DNA of 64,000 bases, from NCBI RefSeq assembly GCF_032999765.1, contig NZ_CP136051.1:4192417-4256416 (forward strand), in the 5' to 3' direction. Under the pieces are notes generated by a model. It was not told the origin of the DNA. It saw only the letters and a list, made by a program, of their open reading frames with translations, and did no database searches. Made by a program: the position numbers and the translations under genes. The first letter of the stretch is position 1. Each line of letters opens with the position of its first letter. Source of the stretch: Imperialibacter roseus (GTDB lineage: Bacteria > Bacteroidota > Bacteroidia > Cytophagales > Cyclobacteriaceae). Shown here one piece after another: positions 15,124 through 25,328 of this stretch.

Positions 15124-17623
15124 AGCTCTTCGTCTTTAAAATTTCCGCCAGCGGCTTTACCATTTTATCAATATCACCTGCTCCTATCGTGAGCAGTACT
15201 TCCGGATCGTGGCTCTTCGTCCACGCCAGTAATTCGTCCTTGCTAATCACCTGCTTCCTGGAATGCGAGATTTTGGAAGCAATCATTTCAGCATCTACCC
15301 CAGCTATGGGCTTCTCCCTTGCCGGATAAATCGGCAGCAGAATCACCTCGTCGGCCATGGAAAGGCTTTCGGCAAAACCATCAGCAAAATCCCTGGTGCG
15401 GGTGTACAAATGCGGCTGAAAAACGGCCGTTAACTCTTTGGATGGATACAACTCCCTCACCGAGCGAAGGAACTGCCGGATTTCCTCAGGGTGATGCGCA
15501 TAGTCATCGATAAACACGTGGTGCTCATCTTTGAGTATACTTTCAAACCTGCGTTTAACGCCTTTGTAGCTAGCCACTCCTTGTCTGATCGCCTTCTCGT
15601 CGATACCCAGCTGAAGAGCCACACCGATGGCGGCCGTCATGTTCTCCACGTTGTGGAAGCCAGGCACCTGAAGCCTCAGATTGGTCATTTTACCTTCGGG
15701 ATATACCATATCGAAGGCAAACTGACCGTCAACTACTTTCACATTTTCAGGACGGTAGTTAAATGACTCACCGTAATAATTTACAGACGCTCTGCGGGCA
15801 GGTAAAATAAGTGTTTGCTGCAGCTTACCCTGGAGGAAGATGCTTCCAGAAGGGATTACCTGCCCGGCAAAAGCGCTGTATGTTTTTATCATTTCTTCAG
15901 CAGATCCATAAATATCGAGGTGATCAGGATCTACCGATGTTATGACGGCTATGTTAGGATGTAGGCGTAAAAAGGATCTATCAAATTCATCTGCCTCTGC
16001 CACCAGAAGTGACTTAGGATCATCCGAAAGCAGCAAGTTGCTGTTGTAGTTGGCTGTGATGCCTCCGATGAAAGCTTCGACAGGCGTGCCGGCAGATTTC
16101 AGCAAATGAGCGATCATCGACGAAGTGGTAGTTTTGCCATGGGTGCCAGCCACCGCTATGGTGAACTTGCTTTTGGAAATCAGCCCAAGTACTTCAGAGC
16201 GTTTCTTGATATCGAAACCTGCCGCTTTAAAATAAGCCCACTCTGCATGATCCGCTGGAATAGCTGGGGTCAGCACCACCAGTGTCTTGGCTTTGTTGGC
16301 TTTGAAATTCTCAGGAATCAGGGAAACGTCATCTGTAAAATGGATGTCGATGCCTTCTTTCTTCAGTTCATCAGTAAGTGCCGTGGAGGTGAGGTCGTAG
16401 CCTACTACTTTTTTGCCCTGGTTGTTGAACCAGCGAGCCAAAGCACTCATGCCGATACCACCAATACCGAGGAAGTAAATATTTTCGAGATCAGCAAAAG
16501 ACGATTTTTCTTCAACACCTATCAGCCTGGCTACTTCGTCCACTATTTTGTCGGTAGCGTCTGGTCTGGCCAGTGCCTTTATGTTGGCAGAAAGCACAGC
16601 TTGTCTTCCCTCATTCTTCAAAAGGGTCAACACCTCGCCTACCAAAACTTCTCTTGCTACAATATCTTTGACACACAATGCGGCATCCTTTTCCACGAGG
16701 GCCATCGCATTGCTTGTCTGATGGTCTTCTGCTACATTGGGCGAAGGCACAAAAATGACAGGCTTGCCTACCACGCAAAGCTCGGAAATAGATAACGCCC
16801 CAGCCCTTGAAATCACCACATCGGCTGCTGCATAAGCCTTGTCCATTTCTTTGATGAACTCAAGCAGCACAATGCCGGTCATGTCGAGCGTGGCAGTTTG
16901 CTGCTTCATCTGCTCGAAATAGAAACGACCACATTGCCACAGCACCTGAACGCCCGCCTTTTGGAATTCAGCCAGCCCGGCTAGCACGCTTTCGTTCAAC
17001 GTCTTAGCGCCAAGGCTGCCGCCAAACACCAGCACCACGGGTTTATTGGCATCGAGACCATAGAAGGAAGCGGCTGTCGCTTTTATAATATTTCCGGCTG
17101 TAATGTCCTTTCTGATCGGGTTGCCAGTAATGGTCAGGTTCTCTTTAGGAAAGAACTTCTCCATGCCCTCGTAGGCCACACATATTTTCTGCACCCTTTT
17201 GGCCAACCACTTATTGGTGAGGCCTGCATAGGAATTCTGCTCCTGAATCAGCGATGGAATGCCTTTGGAAGTGGCAGCATACAACAAGGGCCCGCTGGCA
17301 TAACCGCCTACGCCCACCACCACATCAGGCTTGAAGTCGTTGATGATTTTCCTGGATTTCCATACACTGGAAATGACCTTGAAAGGAAACATAAGGTTGC
17401 TGACAGAGAGGCTGCGCTGCAATCCACTGATCCAAAGACCAATGATCTTGAAGCCCGCTTCAGGCACCCGCTGCATTTCCATTTTCCCTTCAGCACCCAC
17501 AAAGAGGATATCAGCATCGGGGAATCGCTCCCTGAAAGCAGTACCAATAGCGACTGCCGGGAAGATATGTCCCCCGGTGCCTCCTCCACTGATAATGATC
17601 CGATATGCTCCTGTCTTTGTCAT
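15113..17623 (-). CDS. murG-murC: MurG-MurC fusion: lipid II GlcNAc transferase joined to UDP-MurNAc-L-alanine ligase
   Basis: 836 residues in one uninterrupted frame. Residues 1-369 are MurG, which adds GlcNAc to lipid I at the inner membrane: GGGTGGHIFPAVAIG at the start, VGVGGYASGPL near 105, FGGSLGAKTLN near 200, and GALSISELCVVGKP near 275. Residues about 379-836 are MurC, which adds L-Ala to UDP-MurNAc: IYFLGIGGIGMSALARWF, ATP loop AGTHGKTTTSS (about 492), AEADEFDRSFL and DDYAHHPEEI. The joint is only about 10 residues (VEEKSSFADLE). No in-frame ATG, GTG or TTG precedes the MurC Rossmann motif, so MurC cannot simply start separately. Both activities look intact. The usual gene order murG then murC is preserved. 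Confidence 0.93.
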   Translation of the reverse strand: MTKTGAYRIIISGGGTGGHIFPAVAIGTAFRERFPDADILFVGAEGKMEMQRVPEAGFKIIGLWISGLQRSLSVSNLMFPFKVISSVWKSRKIINDFKPDVVVGVGGYASGPLLYAATSKGIPSLIQEQNSYAGLTNKWLAKRVQKICVAYEGMEKFFPKENLTITGNPIRKDITAGNIIKATAASFYGLDANKPVVLVFGGSLGAKTLNESVLAGLAEFQKAGVQVLWQCGRFYFEQMKQQTATLDMTGIVLLEFIKEMDKAYAAADVVISRAGALSISELCVVGKPVIFVPSPNVAEDHQTSNAMALVEKDAALCVKDIVAREVLVGEVLTLLKNEGRQAVLSANIKALARPDATDKIVDEVARLIGVEEKSSFADLENIYFLGIGGIGMSALARWFNNQGKKVVGYDLTSTALTDELKKEGIDIHFTDDVSLIPENFKANKAKTLVVLTPAIPADHAEWAYFKAAGFDIKKRSEVLGLISKSKFTIAVAGTHGKTTTSSMIAHLLKSAGTPVEAFIGGITANYNSNLLLSDDPKSLLVAEADEFDRSFLRLHPNIAVITSVDPDHLDIYGSAEEMIKTYSAFAGQVIPSGSIFLQGKLQQTLILPARRASVNYYGESFNYRPENVKVVDGQFAFDMVYPEGKMTNLRLQVPGFHNVENMTAAIGVALQLGIDEKAIRQGVASYKGVKRRFESILKDEHHVFIDDYAHHPEEIRQFLRSVRELYPSKELTAVFQPHLYTRTRDFADGFAESLSMADEVILLPIYPAREKPIAGVDAEMIASKISHSRKQVISKDELLAWTKSHDPEVLLTIGAGDIDKMVKPLAEILKTKSYAA

Positions 17624-17624
17624 A

Positions 17625-18791
17625 TTACGCCATTGCGGCTACTTTTCTTTTTCCGTTTCCTTTCACATCGCTGGGGAACTCATCCAATTCTCCCCTGCTC
17701 ACACTCAATATGATGCCTATTGAAATCCCCATAAACAGTTGGGATGTACCACCCATACTCACCAGCGGCAACGGCAGACCGGTAATTGGCCCAAGCCCCA
17801 CGGCAACGCCCATATTGATGAAGGCCTGCATGACCAGCGCAAAGCTCAGGGCTGCACTCAGCAAGCCACCGTAGGCCCGCTCACTTTGCATAAACACGAT
17901 CATGCCCCGGTAGAGCAGCGCCAGATAAAGCAGGATTACCGCCACTCCCCCTATCATGCCATACTCCTCGATGATAATGGCGTAGATAAAGTCAGAATAC
18001 GGGTGAGGTAGAAAATTTCTTTGGTCACTCTGGCCTGGTCCTTTTCCCACAATGCCTCCACTGGCCACAGCGATGTAAGACTGCTGTGCCTGAAAGGGTA
18101 GTGACGATTCATCATCAGAAAGGAAGGACTGCACCCGGCTGATTACAGTTTGGCCCCTTTGTCCCAGGGTTAGCGCCACGGCTCCGGAGAGCGCACCAAT
18201 CATAACCAGCATGGCCAGGTATTTCACTGGCACACGGCCAATGAACATCAGCAGCATGCAGGTAGCGAAGATCAATACCGCTGTGGAGAAGTTGGACATG
18301 GCGATCAGGCCACAAATGACACCACACCACAGCAGGATGGGGATCAGCGATTCCTTGAGCTCTTCTTCACTCTGCTGCCGCTTCGACAGAATGCTGGCAA
18401 TGGTGACAAACAAAGCCAGCTTGGCCAAATCAGATGGCTGGAAAGCCTGGTTGATAACTGGAATGGTTAACCACCTGGAAGCCTCGTTCATCGTGTTTCC
18501 GAACAGGTAGGTGATCATCAGCAACGGCACCGACACCCATAGAGCGAGCTTTGAAAGCTTCGAATAGTACCTGTAATCAATCTTATGCGCACCCCAAATG
18601 GCCACAAGACTGAGTATGGTCAAAACAGAGTGCTTCATCAGGTAATACTCAGTATCTCCACCCATTTTTGCATAGGCGAGCGTGCCGGTGGCGCTGTACA
18701 CTACCAGGATGCTGAGTACCGATAAAGCAAGCACGATAGCCCAAATGATGGGGTCGCCTTTAAGATTATTCTCTATCCATTCCTTTATCAT
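17625..18791 (-). CDS. ftsW: Peptidoglycan polymerase FtsW (SEDS family)
   Basis: 388 residues with about ten membrane helices. SEDS hallmarks are ASRWLTIPVINQAFQPSDLA (about 105) and the loop GKGPGQSDQRNFLPHPYSDF followed by IIEEYGMIGG (about 260). FtsW polymerises septal glycan strands with its cognate class B PBP, here FtsI encoded three genes earlier in the cluster. It ends 2 bases before the murG-murC start and overlaps murD by 4 bases. Placement in the division cluster favours FtsW over RodA. Confidence 0.95.
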   Translation of the reverse strand: MIKEWIENNLKGDPIIWAIVLALSVLSILVVYSATGTLAYAKMGGDTEYYLMKHSVLTILSLVAIWGAHKIDYRYYSKLSKLALWVSVPLLMITYLFGNTMNEASRWLTIPVINQAFQPSDLAKLALFVTIASILSKRQQSEEELKESLIPILLWCGVICGLIAMSNFSTAVLIFATCMLLMFIGRVPVKYLAMLVMIGALSGAVALTLGQRGQTVISRVQSFLSDDESSLPFQAQQSYIAVASGGIVGKGPGQSDQRNFLPHPYSDFIYAIIIEEYGMIGGVAVILLYLALLYRGMIVFMQSERAYGGLLSAALSFALVMQAFINMGVAVGLGPITGLPLPLVSMGGTSQLFMGISIGIILSVSRGELDEFPSDVKGNGKRKVAAMA

Positions 18792-20167
18792 ACGCTTTGC
18801 CCCCTTCCTACATGATTCTTTAATTGGACAACTGCATCTTTGAACTGCTCACCACGGTCTTCATAGTTTCTGAACAGGTCGAAACTGGCGCAAGCCGGTG
18901 ACAACAGCACCACATCACCCGGGGCCGACAAGTCTGCACCCCAGCGGGCAGCATCATTTACCGATTGTGTCTGCCTGATAGAAGCCACTTTGCCGGTGAA
19001 GTAGTCCGTCAGTTTGGTATTGTCTTTTCCCAAACAGATCAGGGCTTTCACCTTGTCTTTTACCAAAGCCTCTATCCTATCGTAATCATTGCCTTTGTCG
19101 AGGCCACCGGCTATCCACACAATGGGCGCCTCAATGCCTTCCAGGGCATAGTAGACAGAGTCTACATTGGTGGCTTTCGAATCGTTGATGAACAGCACAT
19201 CGTCTATGGTCGCTACTTTCTCCAGGCGGTGAGGCGCATTCTTGAAGGTTTTGAGCGCTTTTACCACTTTTTCCATGGGAGCTTCCATGGTTAGCGTTGT
19301 CAAAACCGCCGCCATGGAATTCACCATGTTATGCTTACCGATGAGCGACACCTGATTAACAGGAATTTTGTGCGATTTTTTCTTCGACTCGATATTGAAT
19401 ACCAAATGGTCTTCGTCGAGGAAAGCTCCATTTTTCACATTCTCAACCAAAGAGATAGCGAAAATTGATGCCTCCACATTTCTTCTGGCGAGCTCTTCCT
19501 CAATAGGCCCCTTGTCAGCAAAGTAGATGAAGCACTCTTCATGGGTCATTTTCTCAATGATCCTGAATTTGCTATTGACATATTTCTGGAAGCTATAGTC
19601 GTACCTGTCGAGGTGGTCAGGCGTGATATTGAGCAAAATGGCCACGTCTGGCTTGAACGTATTCATTCCGTCGATCTGGAAGCTGCTCACTTCCAATACG
19701 TAGATGTCAAAATTGTCTTTGATTACCTGACGGGCAAAGCTGTGCCCCACATTGCCAGCCAGCCCCACGTTATAACCCGCCTCCTTCAGCAAATGGTAGG
19801 TAAGCAGCGTGGTGGTGGTCTTTCCGTTGGTGCCGGTAATGGCTATTGTCTTCGCCTTCGTATACCTCGAAGCGAATTCTATCTCGTCAATAATTTCAAC
19901 GCCCTTTTCCCTGGCCTTCTTCACGATATCTACCTTGTCGGCAATGCCAGGGCTCTTGATAATCAGGTCAGCTTCCAGGATTTGCTTGACTGTGTGCTTC
20001 CCTTCCTCAAACTCGATGCCGGCAGCGTTCAGGTCTTTGCGATAGCGCTCCTTCAGCACGCCACCATCAGACACAAATACATTGAATCCTTTATGCTGCG
20101 CCAGCAAGGCTGCTCCCACGCCGCTTTCACCAGCACCTAAAATGACGATATTTTTCACTGCTTCCAT
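18788..20167 (-). CDS. murD: UDP-MurNAc-L-Ala:D-Glu ligase MurD
   Basis: 459 residues, usual length for MurD. Motifs: IVILGAGESGVGAALLA (N-terminal domain), ATP loop AITGTNGKTTTTLL (about 114), LNITPDHLDRYDY (about 190), and NDSKATNVDSV plus WIAGGLDKGNDYD in the C-terminal half. MurD adds D-glutamate to UDP-MurNAc-L-Ala in the cytosol, after MurC. Its stop overlaps the start of ftsW by 4 bases, and it starts 1 base after the mraY stop. Confidence 0.97.
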   Translation of the reverse strand: MEAVKNIVILGAGESGVGAALLAQHKGFNVFVSDGGVLKERYRKDLNAAGIEFEEGKHTVKQILEADLIIKSPGIADKVDIVKKAREKGVEIIDEIEFASRYTKAKTIAITGTNGKTTTTLLTYHLLKEAGYNVGLAGNVGHSFARQVIKDNFDIYVLEVSSFQIDGMNTFKPDVAILLNITPDHLDRYDYSFQKYVNSKFRIIEKMTHEECFIYFADKGPIEEELARRNVEASIFAISLVENVKNGAFLDEDHLVFNIESKKKSHKIPVNQVSLIGKHNMVNSMAAVLTTLTMEAPMEKVVKALKTFKNAPHRLEKVATIDDVLFINDSKATNVDSVYYALEGIEAPIVWIAGGLDKGNDYDRIEALVKDKVKALICLGKDNTKLTDYFTGKVASIRQTQSVNDAARWGADLSAPGDVVLLSPACASFDLFRNYEDRGEQFKDAVVQLKNHVGRGQSV

Positions 20168-20168
20168 C

Positions 20169-21368
20169 TTAGCGTAGTTTGAGGGTTACAAGTGAGAAAA
20201 TAGCCAACAAAATGCCTATCGTCCAGAAGCGGGCTACTATCTTGGCTTCGTGGATGCCCTTCTTCTGATAATGATGATGCAAAGGAGACATCAGGAAAAC
20301 TCTCTTTCCTTCTCCGAATTTCTTTTTGGTATACTTGAAATAGCTAACCTGAATAACCACCGATAGGTTTTCCACTACGAAAATGCCACACATGAAAGGG
20401 ATCAGCAGCTCTTTTCTCACGATGATGGCCAACACAGCTATGATGCCACCAAGGCTCAGGCTGCCTGTGTCGCCCATGAATACCTGTGCGGGATAGGCAT
20501 TGTACCACAAAAAGCCGATGCAAGCTCCCACCAGGGCTGTACAGAAAATTACCAGCTCGCCTGAGTTGGGAATGAACATCACATTCAGGTACTGAGAAAA
20601 GGTGACGTTGCCGGAAACGTAAGCGAAAATGGCAAGGGTGAGGGCGATGATAGCAGACGTGCCAGCTGCAAGACCGTCGACACCATCGGTGATGTTGGCA
20701 CCGTTGGAAACGGACGTGAAGATAAACACCACTAACAGCACATAAAGCACCCAATCGAACTGCCCAAGGAGGCCGAACAATACGTGGTAGTCCAGCTCAT
20801 TGTCCTTGATAAAAGGGATCGTCGTTATCAATGCCTTCACATCGTTGAACGATGAAATAATTTGACCATTCACTGATTTGTAGGTGAACTCACGAACAGT
20901 CACATCGTCGTTAAACACCAAAACCAAGCCTACAAGCAGGCCTACGCTTACCTGACCGATGATTTTGAATTTTCCGGCCAGTCCGTCTTTGTTTTTCTTT
21001 TTAAGCTTGAGGTAGTCGTCCAAAAAGCCGATGGACCCCATGCTGATGGCTGTGACCAGCATGAGTATGATGTAAATATTTTCCAGTTGAGCGAACAGCA
21101 ACGTGGGAATAACGATGGCCATGATGATGATGATGCCCCCCATGGTTGGCGTGCCTTTCTTCTCCATTTGACCCTGCAGGCCCAGGTCTCTGATTTCTTC
21201 GCCCAGTTGGTATTTGCGAAGCATGCCGATAAGATACTTGCCAAAAGTGACCGTGATTAGCAGAGAAATGAGCGCAGCCATGCCAGCCCTGAAGGAAATG
21301 AAGCGAAAAACGCTTGCACCCATCAGGTTGAACTCACTCTCCAGATAATCAAACAAGTAATACAGCAT
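20169..21368 (-). CDS. mraY: Phospho-MurNAc-pentapeptide transferase MraY
   Basis: 399 residues with about ten membrane helices; longer than the 360-residue E. coli enzyme because of a loop (about 165-200). MraY transfers phospho-MurNAc-pentapeptide to undecaprenyl phosphate to give lipid I. Conserved sites are KGTPTMGG (about 72), [17 protein letters not shown] (about 113), [12 protein letters not shown] (about 225) and [12 protein letters not shown] (about 298). The cytoplasmic [12 protein letters not shown] motif sits at about 360. It lies between murE (6 bases upstream) and murD. Confidence 0.97.
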   Translation of the reverse strand: MLYYLFDYLESEFNLMGASVFRFISFRAGMAALISLLITVTFGKYLIGMLRKYQLGEEIRDLGLQGQMEKKGTPTMGGIIIIMAIVIPTLLFAQLENIYIILMLVTAISMGSIGFLDDYLKLKKKNKDGLAGKFKIIGQVSVGLLVGLVLVFNDDVTVREFTYKSVNGQIISSFNDVKALITTIPFIKDNELDYHVLFGLLGQFDWVLYVLLVVFIFTSVSNGANITDGVDGLAAGTSAIIALTLAIFAYVSGNVTFSQYLNVMFIPNSGELVIFCTALVGACIGFLWYNAYPAQVFMGDTGSLSLGGIIAVLAIIVRKELLIPFMCGIFVVENLSVVIQVSYFKYTKKKFGEGKRVFLMSPLHHHYQKKGIHEAKIVARFWTIGILLAIFSLVTLKLR

Positions 21369-21374
21369 ACTTGG

Positions 21375-22838
21375 TTATTCACTAAAAGCTTTTAAAACTT
21401 CGGTCACTACTTTTTTATCGTCAAAAGGGTGCTTCACGCCCTGAATCTCCTGGTAGGTTTCATGCCCTTTGCCCGCCACCAGCACAATGTCTCCCGGATG
21501 TGAGATGCTAATCGCTGTTTTGATAGCCTCTTTCCGGTCTGGCACGACCAGCGTTTTTCGGTAGTTGCTTGGGCCTACACCCGTTTGCATATCTTTGATG
21601 ATCTCCATGGGATCCTCAAACCTTGGATTGTCTGATGTCAGGATCACCTTGTCGCTCAGCTGGCAGGAAATGGCAGCCATGAGCGGCCGTTTGGTCTTGT
21701 CACGGTTGCCACCGCAGCCTACCACCGTTACCACGGTTTCGTTACCCGTGCGAAAGCTCTTGATTGTCTTTAGCACATTCTCGAGCGCATCGGGTGTGTG
21801 GGCATAGTCCACAATCGCCACAATCCCACTGGTGGAAGGCACCAGTTGGAACCTGCCTCTCGCCGGATCCACATCAGAGAGTTGTGTGAGCACTTCCTCC
21901 GTCGGCTCATCGAGCAATACGGCCGTTCCATAAACAGCCAGCAGGTTGTAGGCATTGAAGTCGCCTACGAGCTTGAACCAAACATCTATATTGTCGATTT
22001 GGAGCTCAAGACCCTGAATGGAATTGCTCAAAACCTTTGCTCTGAAGTCACTCATGTGCTTCAGTGAGTAGCTCTTCTTTACGGCCTTTGTGTTTTGGAG
22101 CATGATAGCTCCCCGCTTATCGTCTTCATTTACCAGGGCAAATGCCGACGACGGAAGCCCATCAAACAGCATTTTCTTGGCCTTGATGTACTCGTCAAAG
22201 GTGCCGTGGTAGTCGAGGTGGTCGTGGCTGATATTGGTAAACACCGCACCTGCAAACTGCAACCCGGCAACCCTGTGTTGCACAATGGCATGAGAGCTGG
22301 CTTCCATGAAGCAGTGTGTGCAGCCCTGGTCGGCCATTTCTTTCAACAACCTGTTCAGCGCAATGGCGTCAGGCGTTGTGTGTGTAGCCGGCAGTACTTC
22401 TTCACCGATCTTGTTTTCTACAGTAGATAGCAGCCCCGATTTGTAGCCCAGCTTGCCAAACAATTGGTGAAGCAGGGTGACTGTCGTCGTTTTGCCGTTG
22501 GTGCCTGTAACGGCCACCAGCTTGAGCCTGGAAGACGGGTTGCCGTAAAAATTGGAGGCGATAAACCCCAATGCCCTGGCCGAGTTGTCGACCTTCACAT
22601 AAGTAACTGTGTCGAGCAGCTTCGCTGGCAGGTCTTCACAAACCACCACGCTGGCTCCTTTGGCTATCGCCTGATCTATATATTGATGACCATCAGTTTG
22701 GGTTCCACGAACAGCAATAAATAAGCAGCCCTGCTTCGACTCTCTTGAGTCGAAGCAGATGCCGCCTAAGTCAGTATTCATATCACCTGCAACTGAGATT
22801 AGGTTAGTCTTGTATAATATGTCTTTTAACAGGGCCAT
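21375..22838 (-). CDS. murE: UDP-MurNAc-tripeptide synthetase MurE (meso-DAP type)
   Basis: 487 residues. MurE adds the third amino acid of the stem peptide. Seen: GGICFDSRESKQGCLFIAVRG in the N-terminal domain, ATP loop AVTGTNGKTTTVTLL (about 110), TNISHDHLDYHGTF (about 206), and LTSDNPRFEDP (about 405). The DNPR motif is the known signature for meso-diaminopimelate as substrate, so the wall is DAP type. The gene begins at the base next to the ftsI stop. murF and ddl are absent from this cluster. Confidence 0.96.
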   Translation of the reverse strand: MALLKDILYKTNLISVAGDMNTDLGGICFDSRESKQGCLFIAVRGTQTDGHQYIDQAIAKGASVVVCEDLPAKLLDTVTYVKVDNSARALGFIASNFYGNPSSRLKLVAVTGTNGKTTTVTLLHQLFGKLGYKSGLLSTVENKIGEEVLPATHTTPDAIALNRLLKEMADQGCTHCFMEASSHAIVQHRVAGLQFAGAVFTNISHDHLDYHGTFDEYIKAKKMLFDGLPSSAFALVNEDDKRGAIMLQNTKAVKKSYSLKHMSDFRAKVLSNSIQGLELQIDNIDVWFKLVGDFNAYNLLAVYGTAVLLDEPTEEVLTQLSDVDPARGRFQLVPSTSGIVAIVDYAHTPDALENVLKTIKSFRTGNETVVTVVGCGGNRDKTKRPLMAAISCQLSDKVILTSDNPRFEDPMEIIKDMQTGVGPSNYRKTLVVPDRKEAIKTAISISHPGDIVLVAGKGHETYQEIQGVKHPFDDKKVVTEVLKAFSE

Positions 22839-24938
22839 TTAGCCTAGTTTAATTTTAATTTCACTTCCTTCCGAAACCCTTGTTCCGGCCATTCTCGACT
22901 GGCTCTCCACTCTCCCATCACCTTCTATCCGCACCTTGAGGCCCGCATTCTCCAAAACAAAGAGGGCGTCTCTCAAAGTCATTCCGGCTACATCAGGCAC
23001 CAGGCCTTCTTTCACCTTGTTGGCCGTCCAGCCAATGCTCTTGCCCACAAGTCTCGTTTTCACCCATTCTTCGTCGTCGGCCATTTCATGGTTCGAAACG
23101 CCAAATTCATTGCAGATCATCGACAGTTCAGGCAGAAACCCAGCCCTTACCACAGGAAACACTTCCGTTTGATAGGCAACAGCGGGCTGGTACTCTTTGT
23201 GCACATCAATATCCTGCGAGTAGATTTTGTCAGCAATTTCCTTGAACACGGGCGCCGCCACATCACTACCATAAATCCGGTAGTTTTTCGGGTTGTCAAT
23301 CACTACGATGCAGCTGTACTTAGGCGCATCGGCCGGAAAATAGCCAGCAAACGATGCGTAGTACTGGTTGACGTATTTCCCGTTGACATACTTCTTGGCA
23401 GTGCCTGTTTTGCCGGCGATTTTATAGTGTGTTCCATTGATGTTGGAAGCGGTGCCTCTTTCCACAACCCCCTCAAGGAGCTCTCTCAAATTCGCCAGCG
23501 TTTCTTTGGAGCAAATCCTTTTATTGATGACTCTGGGTTCAAATTCCTCCACCACCTTGTCAGCCTTGCGCACCGACCTTACTATAATAGGTGTGATCAT
23601 TTTTCCGTCGTTGGCTACCGCATTGAACATGGTGAGTGTTTGCAGGGGCGTAAGCTTGAGCTCATAGCCATGCGAAATCCAGGGCAATGAAATACCACTC
23701 CATGAAGAGTCGGAGGGTGATTTTATGTAGGGCTTACCTTCACCGGCCATTTGGAAGCCAAGTGGCTGACCAACGCCCATTTCTTTTACAAAATCGATAA
23801 ACTCTGATGGCTTCTTCCCGAAGTGTTCTACTACAAGCTTGGCAATACCAATATTGGAAGAAGATTCGAACACCTGCTTCACGGTAATGGTGCCGTAGCC
23901 GCCAGGCTTATGATCCTTCATTACCTGATTGTAAAACTTATACTCGCCGTTGCCTGTCTGCACAGTATCGGTCAGCTTCAAGTCGGTTTCTTCCAGCAGC
24001 GCCATCATTGAGGCCAGCTTAAAAGTAGAACCCGGTTCCACAGCCCCCTGGCTGCCTACGGCATAGTTGTAGCGCTCCCAATAGTTGCCTTCAGGGTTCT
24101 TGCTGAGGTTCGACATGGCTTTTATCTCGCCTGTTTTCACCTCCATCAACACCACGCTGCCATAGTCGGCATTGTGGTCGGTCAATGCAGCTAAAAGTGC
24201 GGATTCAGCTACGTCCTGCAAATTGACATCTATGGTTGTTTCAATATCCAGCCCATCTTTGGCCTTTACTTCAGTGCCGTCGAATACCGGCCGCCAGCTG
24301 CCTGCCATCTTCTGGAAAAGTGCTTTCCCATCAACGCCACCGAGTTGGTTATTGAAGCTGTACTCCAAACCAACAGTCCCTTTTTCGGTTTCATCCACAC
24401 TACCGATGGTTCTGTAGCCCAGGGTAGAAAATGGATGGTATCTCTTTTCCACTTTTTCAAAAATGATCCCACCCTTGTTTCTTCCTTCCCGGAAAATAGG
24501 CCACTCCTGAATTTTCTTTTTTTGCTGATAGTTGATCTCAGCCCGACTCAGCAGGAGGTATTGCCGCTTGTCCTTTCTGGCTTCGAGTATTCTGCGGCGG
24601 TATTCCTTCGCAGAGTTGTCTTTGAAAGTCTTTGACAGTAAATAGGCAAGTGAGTCAAGGTTCTTCTTGAGCAATTCATCGCTTGGCTGCGAAGGATCGA
24701 AGGCCACCTTGAAAAAAGGCAGAGAGGTGGCAAGCAGGCTGCCGTTGTCGGAATAGATATTGCCTCTGGTGGCTTTCACCGGCAAATAGCGAAGGCTGAT
24801 TTGCTCTGCCATCTTATTCCACTTGTCGCCCTGAATGCGCTGTAAATAGAAAATACGGTATACCACCGCTCCTGCAAAAAGAACGACCAATAAAAAGGCC
24901 ACCCGGACTCTCAGCAATATGGAGCTCTTTATATTCAA
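22839..24938 (-). CDS. ftsI: Division transpeptidase FtsI (class B PBP with PASTA domain)
   Basis: 699 residues. A single N-terminal membrane helix (VAFLLVVLFAGAVVYRIFY) anchors the protein; a PBP dimerisation domain follows (LPVKATRGNIYSDNG). The transpeptidase has the active-site Ser in VEPGSTFKLASM (about 305), the SSN-type motif in ESSSNIG and AGKTGTAKKY (about 507). A C-terminal PASTA domain (about 640-699) starts at GLVPDVAGMTLRDAL. It crosslinks septal peptidoglycan in the periplasm with FtsW. Its start overlaps the upstream ftsL-like gene by 4 bases. Bacteroidota FtsI with a PASTA domain is usual. Confidence 0.95.
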   Translation of the reverse strand: MNIKSSILLRVRVAFLLVVLFAGAVVYRIFYLQRIQGDKWNKMAEQISLRYLPVKATRGNIYSDNGSLLATSLPFFKVAFDPSQPSDELLKKNLDSLAYLLSKTFKDNSAKEYRRRILEARKDKRQYLLLSRAEINYQQKKKIQEWPIFREGRNKGGIIFEKVEKRYHPFSTLGYRTIGSVDETEKGTVGLEYSFNNQLGGVDGKALFQKMAGSWRPVFDGTEVKAKDGLDIETTIDVNLQDVAESALLAALTDHNADYGSVVLMEVKTGEIKAMSNLSKNPEGNYWERYNYAVGSQGAVEPGSTFKLASMMALLEETDLKLTDTVQTGNGEYKFYNQVMKDHKPGGYGTITVKQVFESSSNIGIAKLVVEHFGKKPSEFIDFVKEMGVGQPLGFQMAGEGKPYIKSPSDSSWSGISLPWISHGYELKLTPLQTLTMFNAVANDGKMITPIIVRSVRKADKVVEEFEPRVINKRICSKETLANLRELLEGVVERGTASNINGTHYKIAGKTGTAKKYVNGKYVNQYYASFAGYFPADAPKYSCIVVIDNPKNYRIYGSDVAAPVFKEIADKIYSQDIDVHKEYQPAVAYQTEVFPVVRAGFLPELSMICNEFGVSNHEMADDEEWVKTRLVGKSIGWTANKVKEGLVPDVAGMTLRDALFVLENAGLKVRIEGDGRVESQSRMAGTRVSEGSEIKIKLG

Positions 24939-25321
24939 TCTATTCGGCGTTTATACTCATCTTCTTTTACTACTATCTTATAAGGAGGTATTCTTGTCTC
25001 CTGTAATCCTACTTTCTTCACCTTTCTGGCCACTTCCGACTGCTTGCTTGCAAACATGTATTCAGATTTCAGCGTGGTGAAGTCTGCTCTCAGGTCTTCT
25101 ACTTCGGCTTCCATGTTGTCAATCTTTCTGATCATCCGGTCAGAAAAATGCCTGTTACCTATGTAGATAATGCCCATGACAGTAATGAAAAGGGCATAAG
25201 GCGTAAAACGTGCCGGAAGCGTGTCGTCCAGCACACCTTCCAGTTTGAGCCAGCGGCTAAGCACCGCAAAGGGTCCTTTGCCACCGGGCTCACTTTTACT
25301 GTTTCTTACTCTATTTTCCAT
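24935..25321 (-). CDS. ftsL: FtsL-like division protein
   Basis: 128 residues: a cytoplasmic N-terminus of about 45 residues, one membrane helix (YALFITVMGIIYIGN, about 42-57) and a predicted coiled coil (RKIDNMEAEVEDLRADFTTL). FtsL sequences are poorly conserved, so the call rests on size, topology and position between rsmH and ftsI, where ftsL normally lies. It should join the FtsQLB complex that activates FtsWI. Confidence 0.8.
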   Translation of the reverse strand: MENRVRNSKSEPGGKGPFAVLSRWLKLEGVLDDTLPARFTPYALFITVMGIIYIGNRHFSDRMIRKIDNMEAEVEDLRADFTTLKSEYMFASKQSEVARKVKKVGLQETRIPPYKIVVKEDEYKRRID

Positions 25322-25328
25322 TTTCCTA

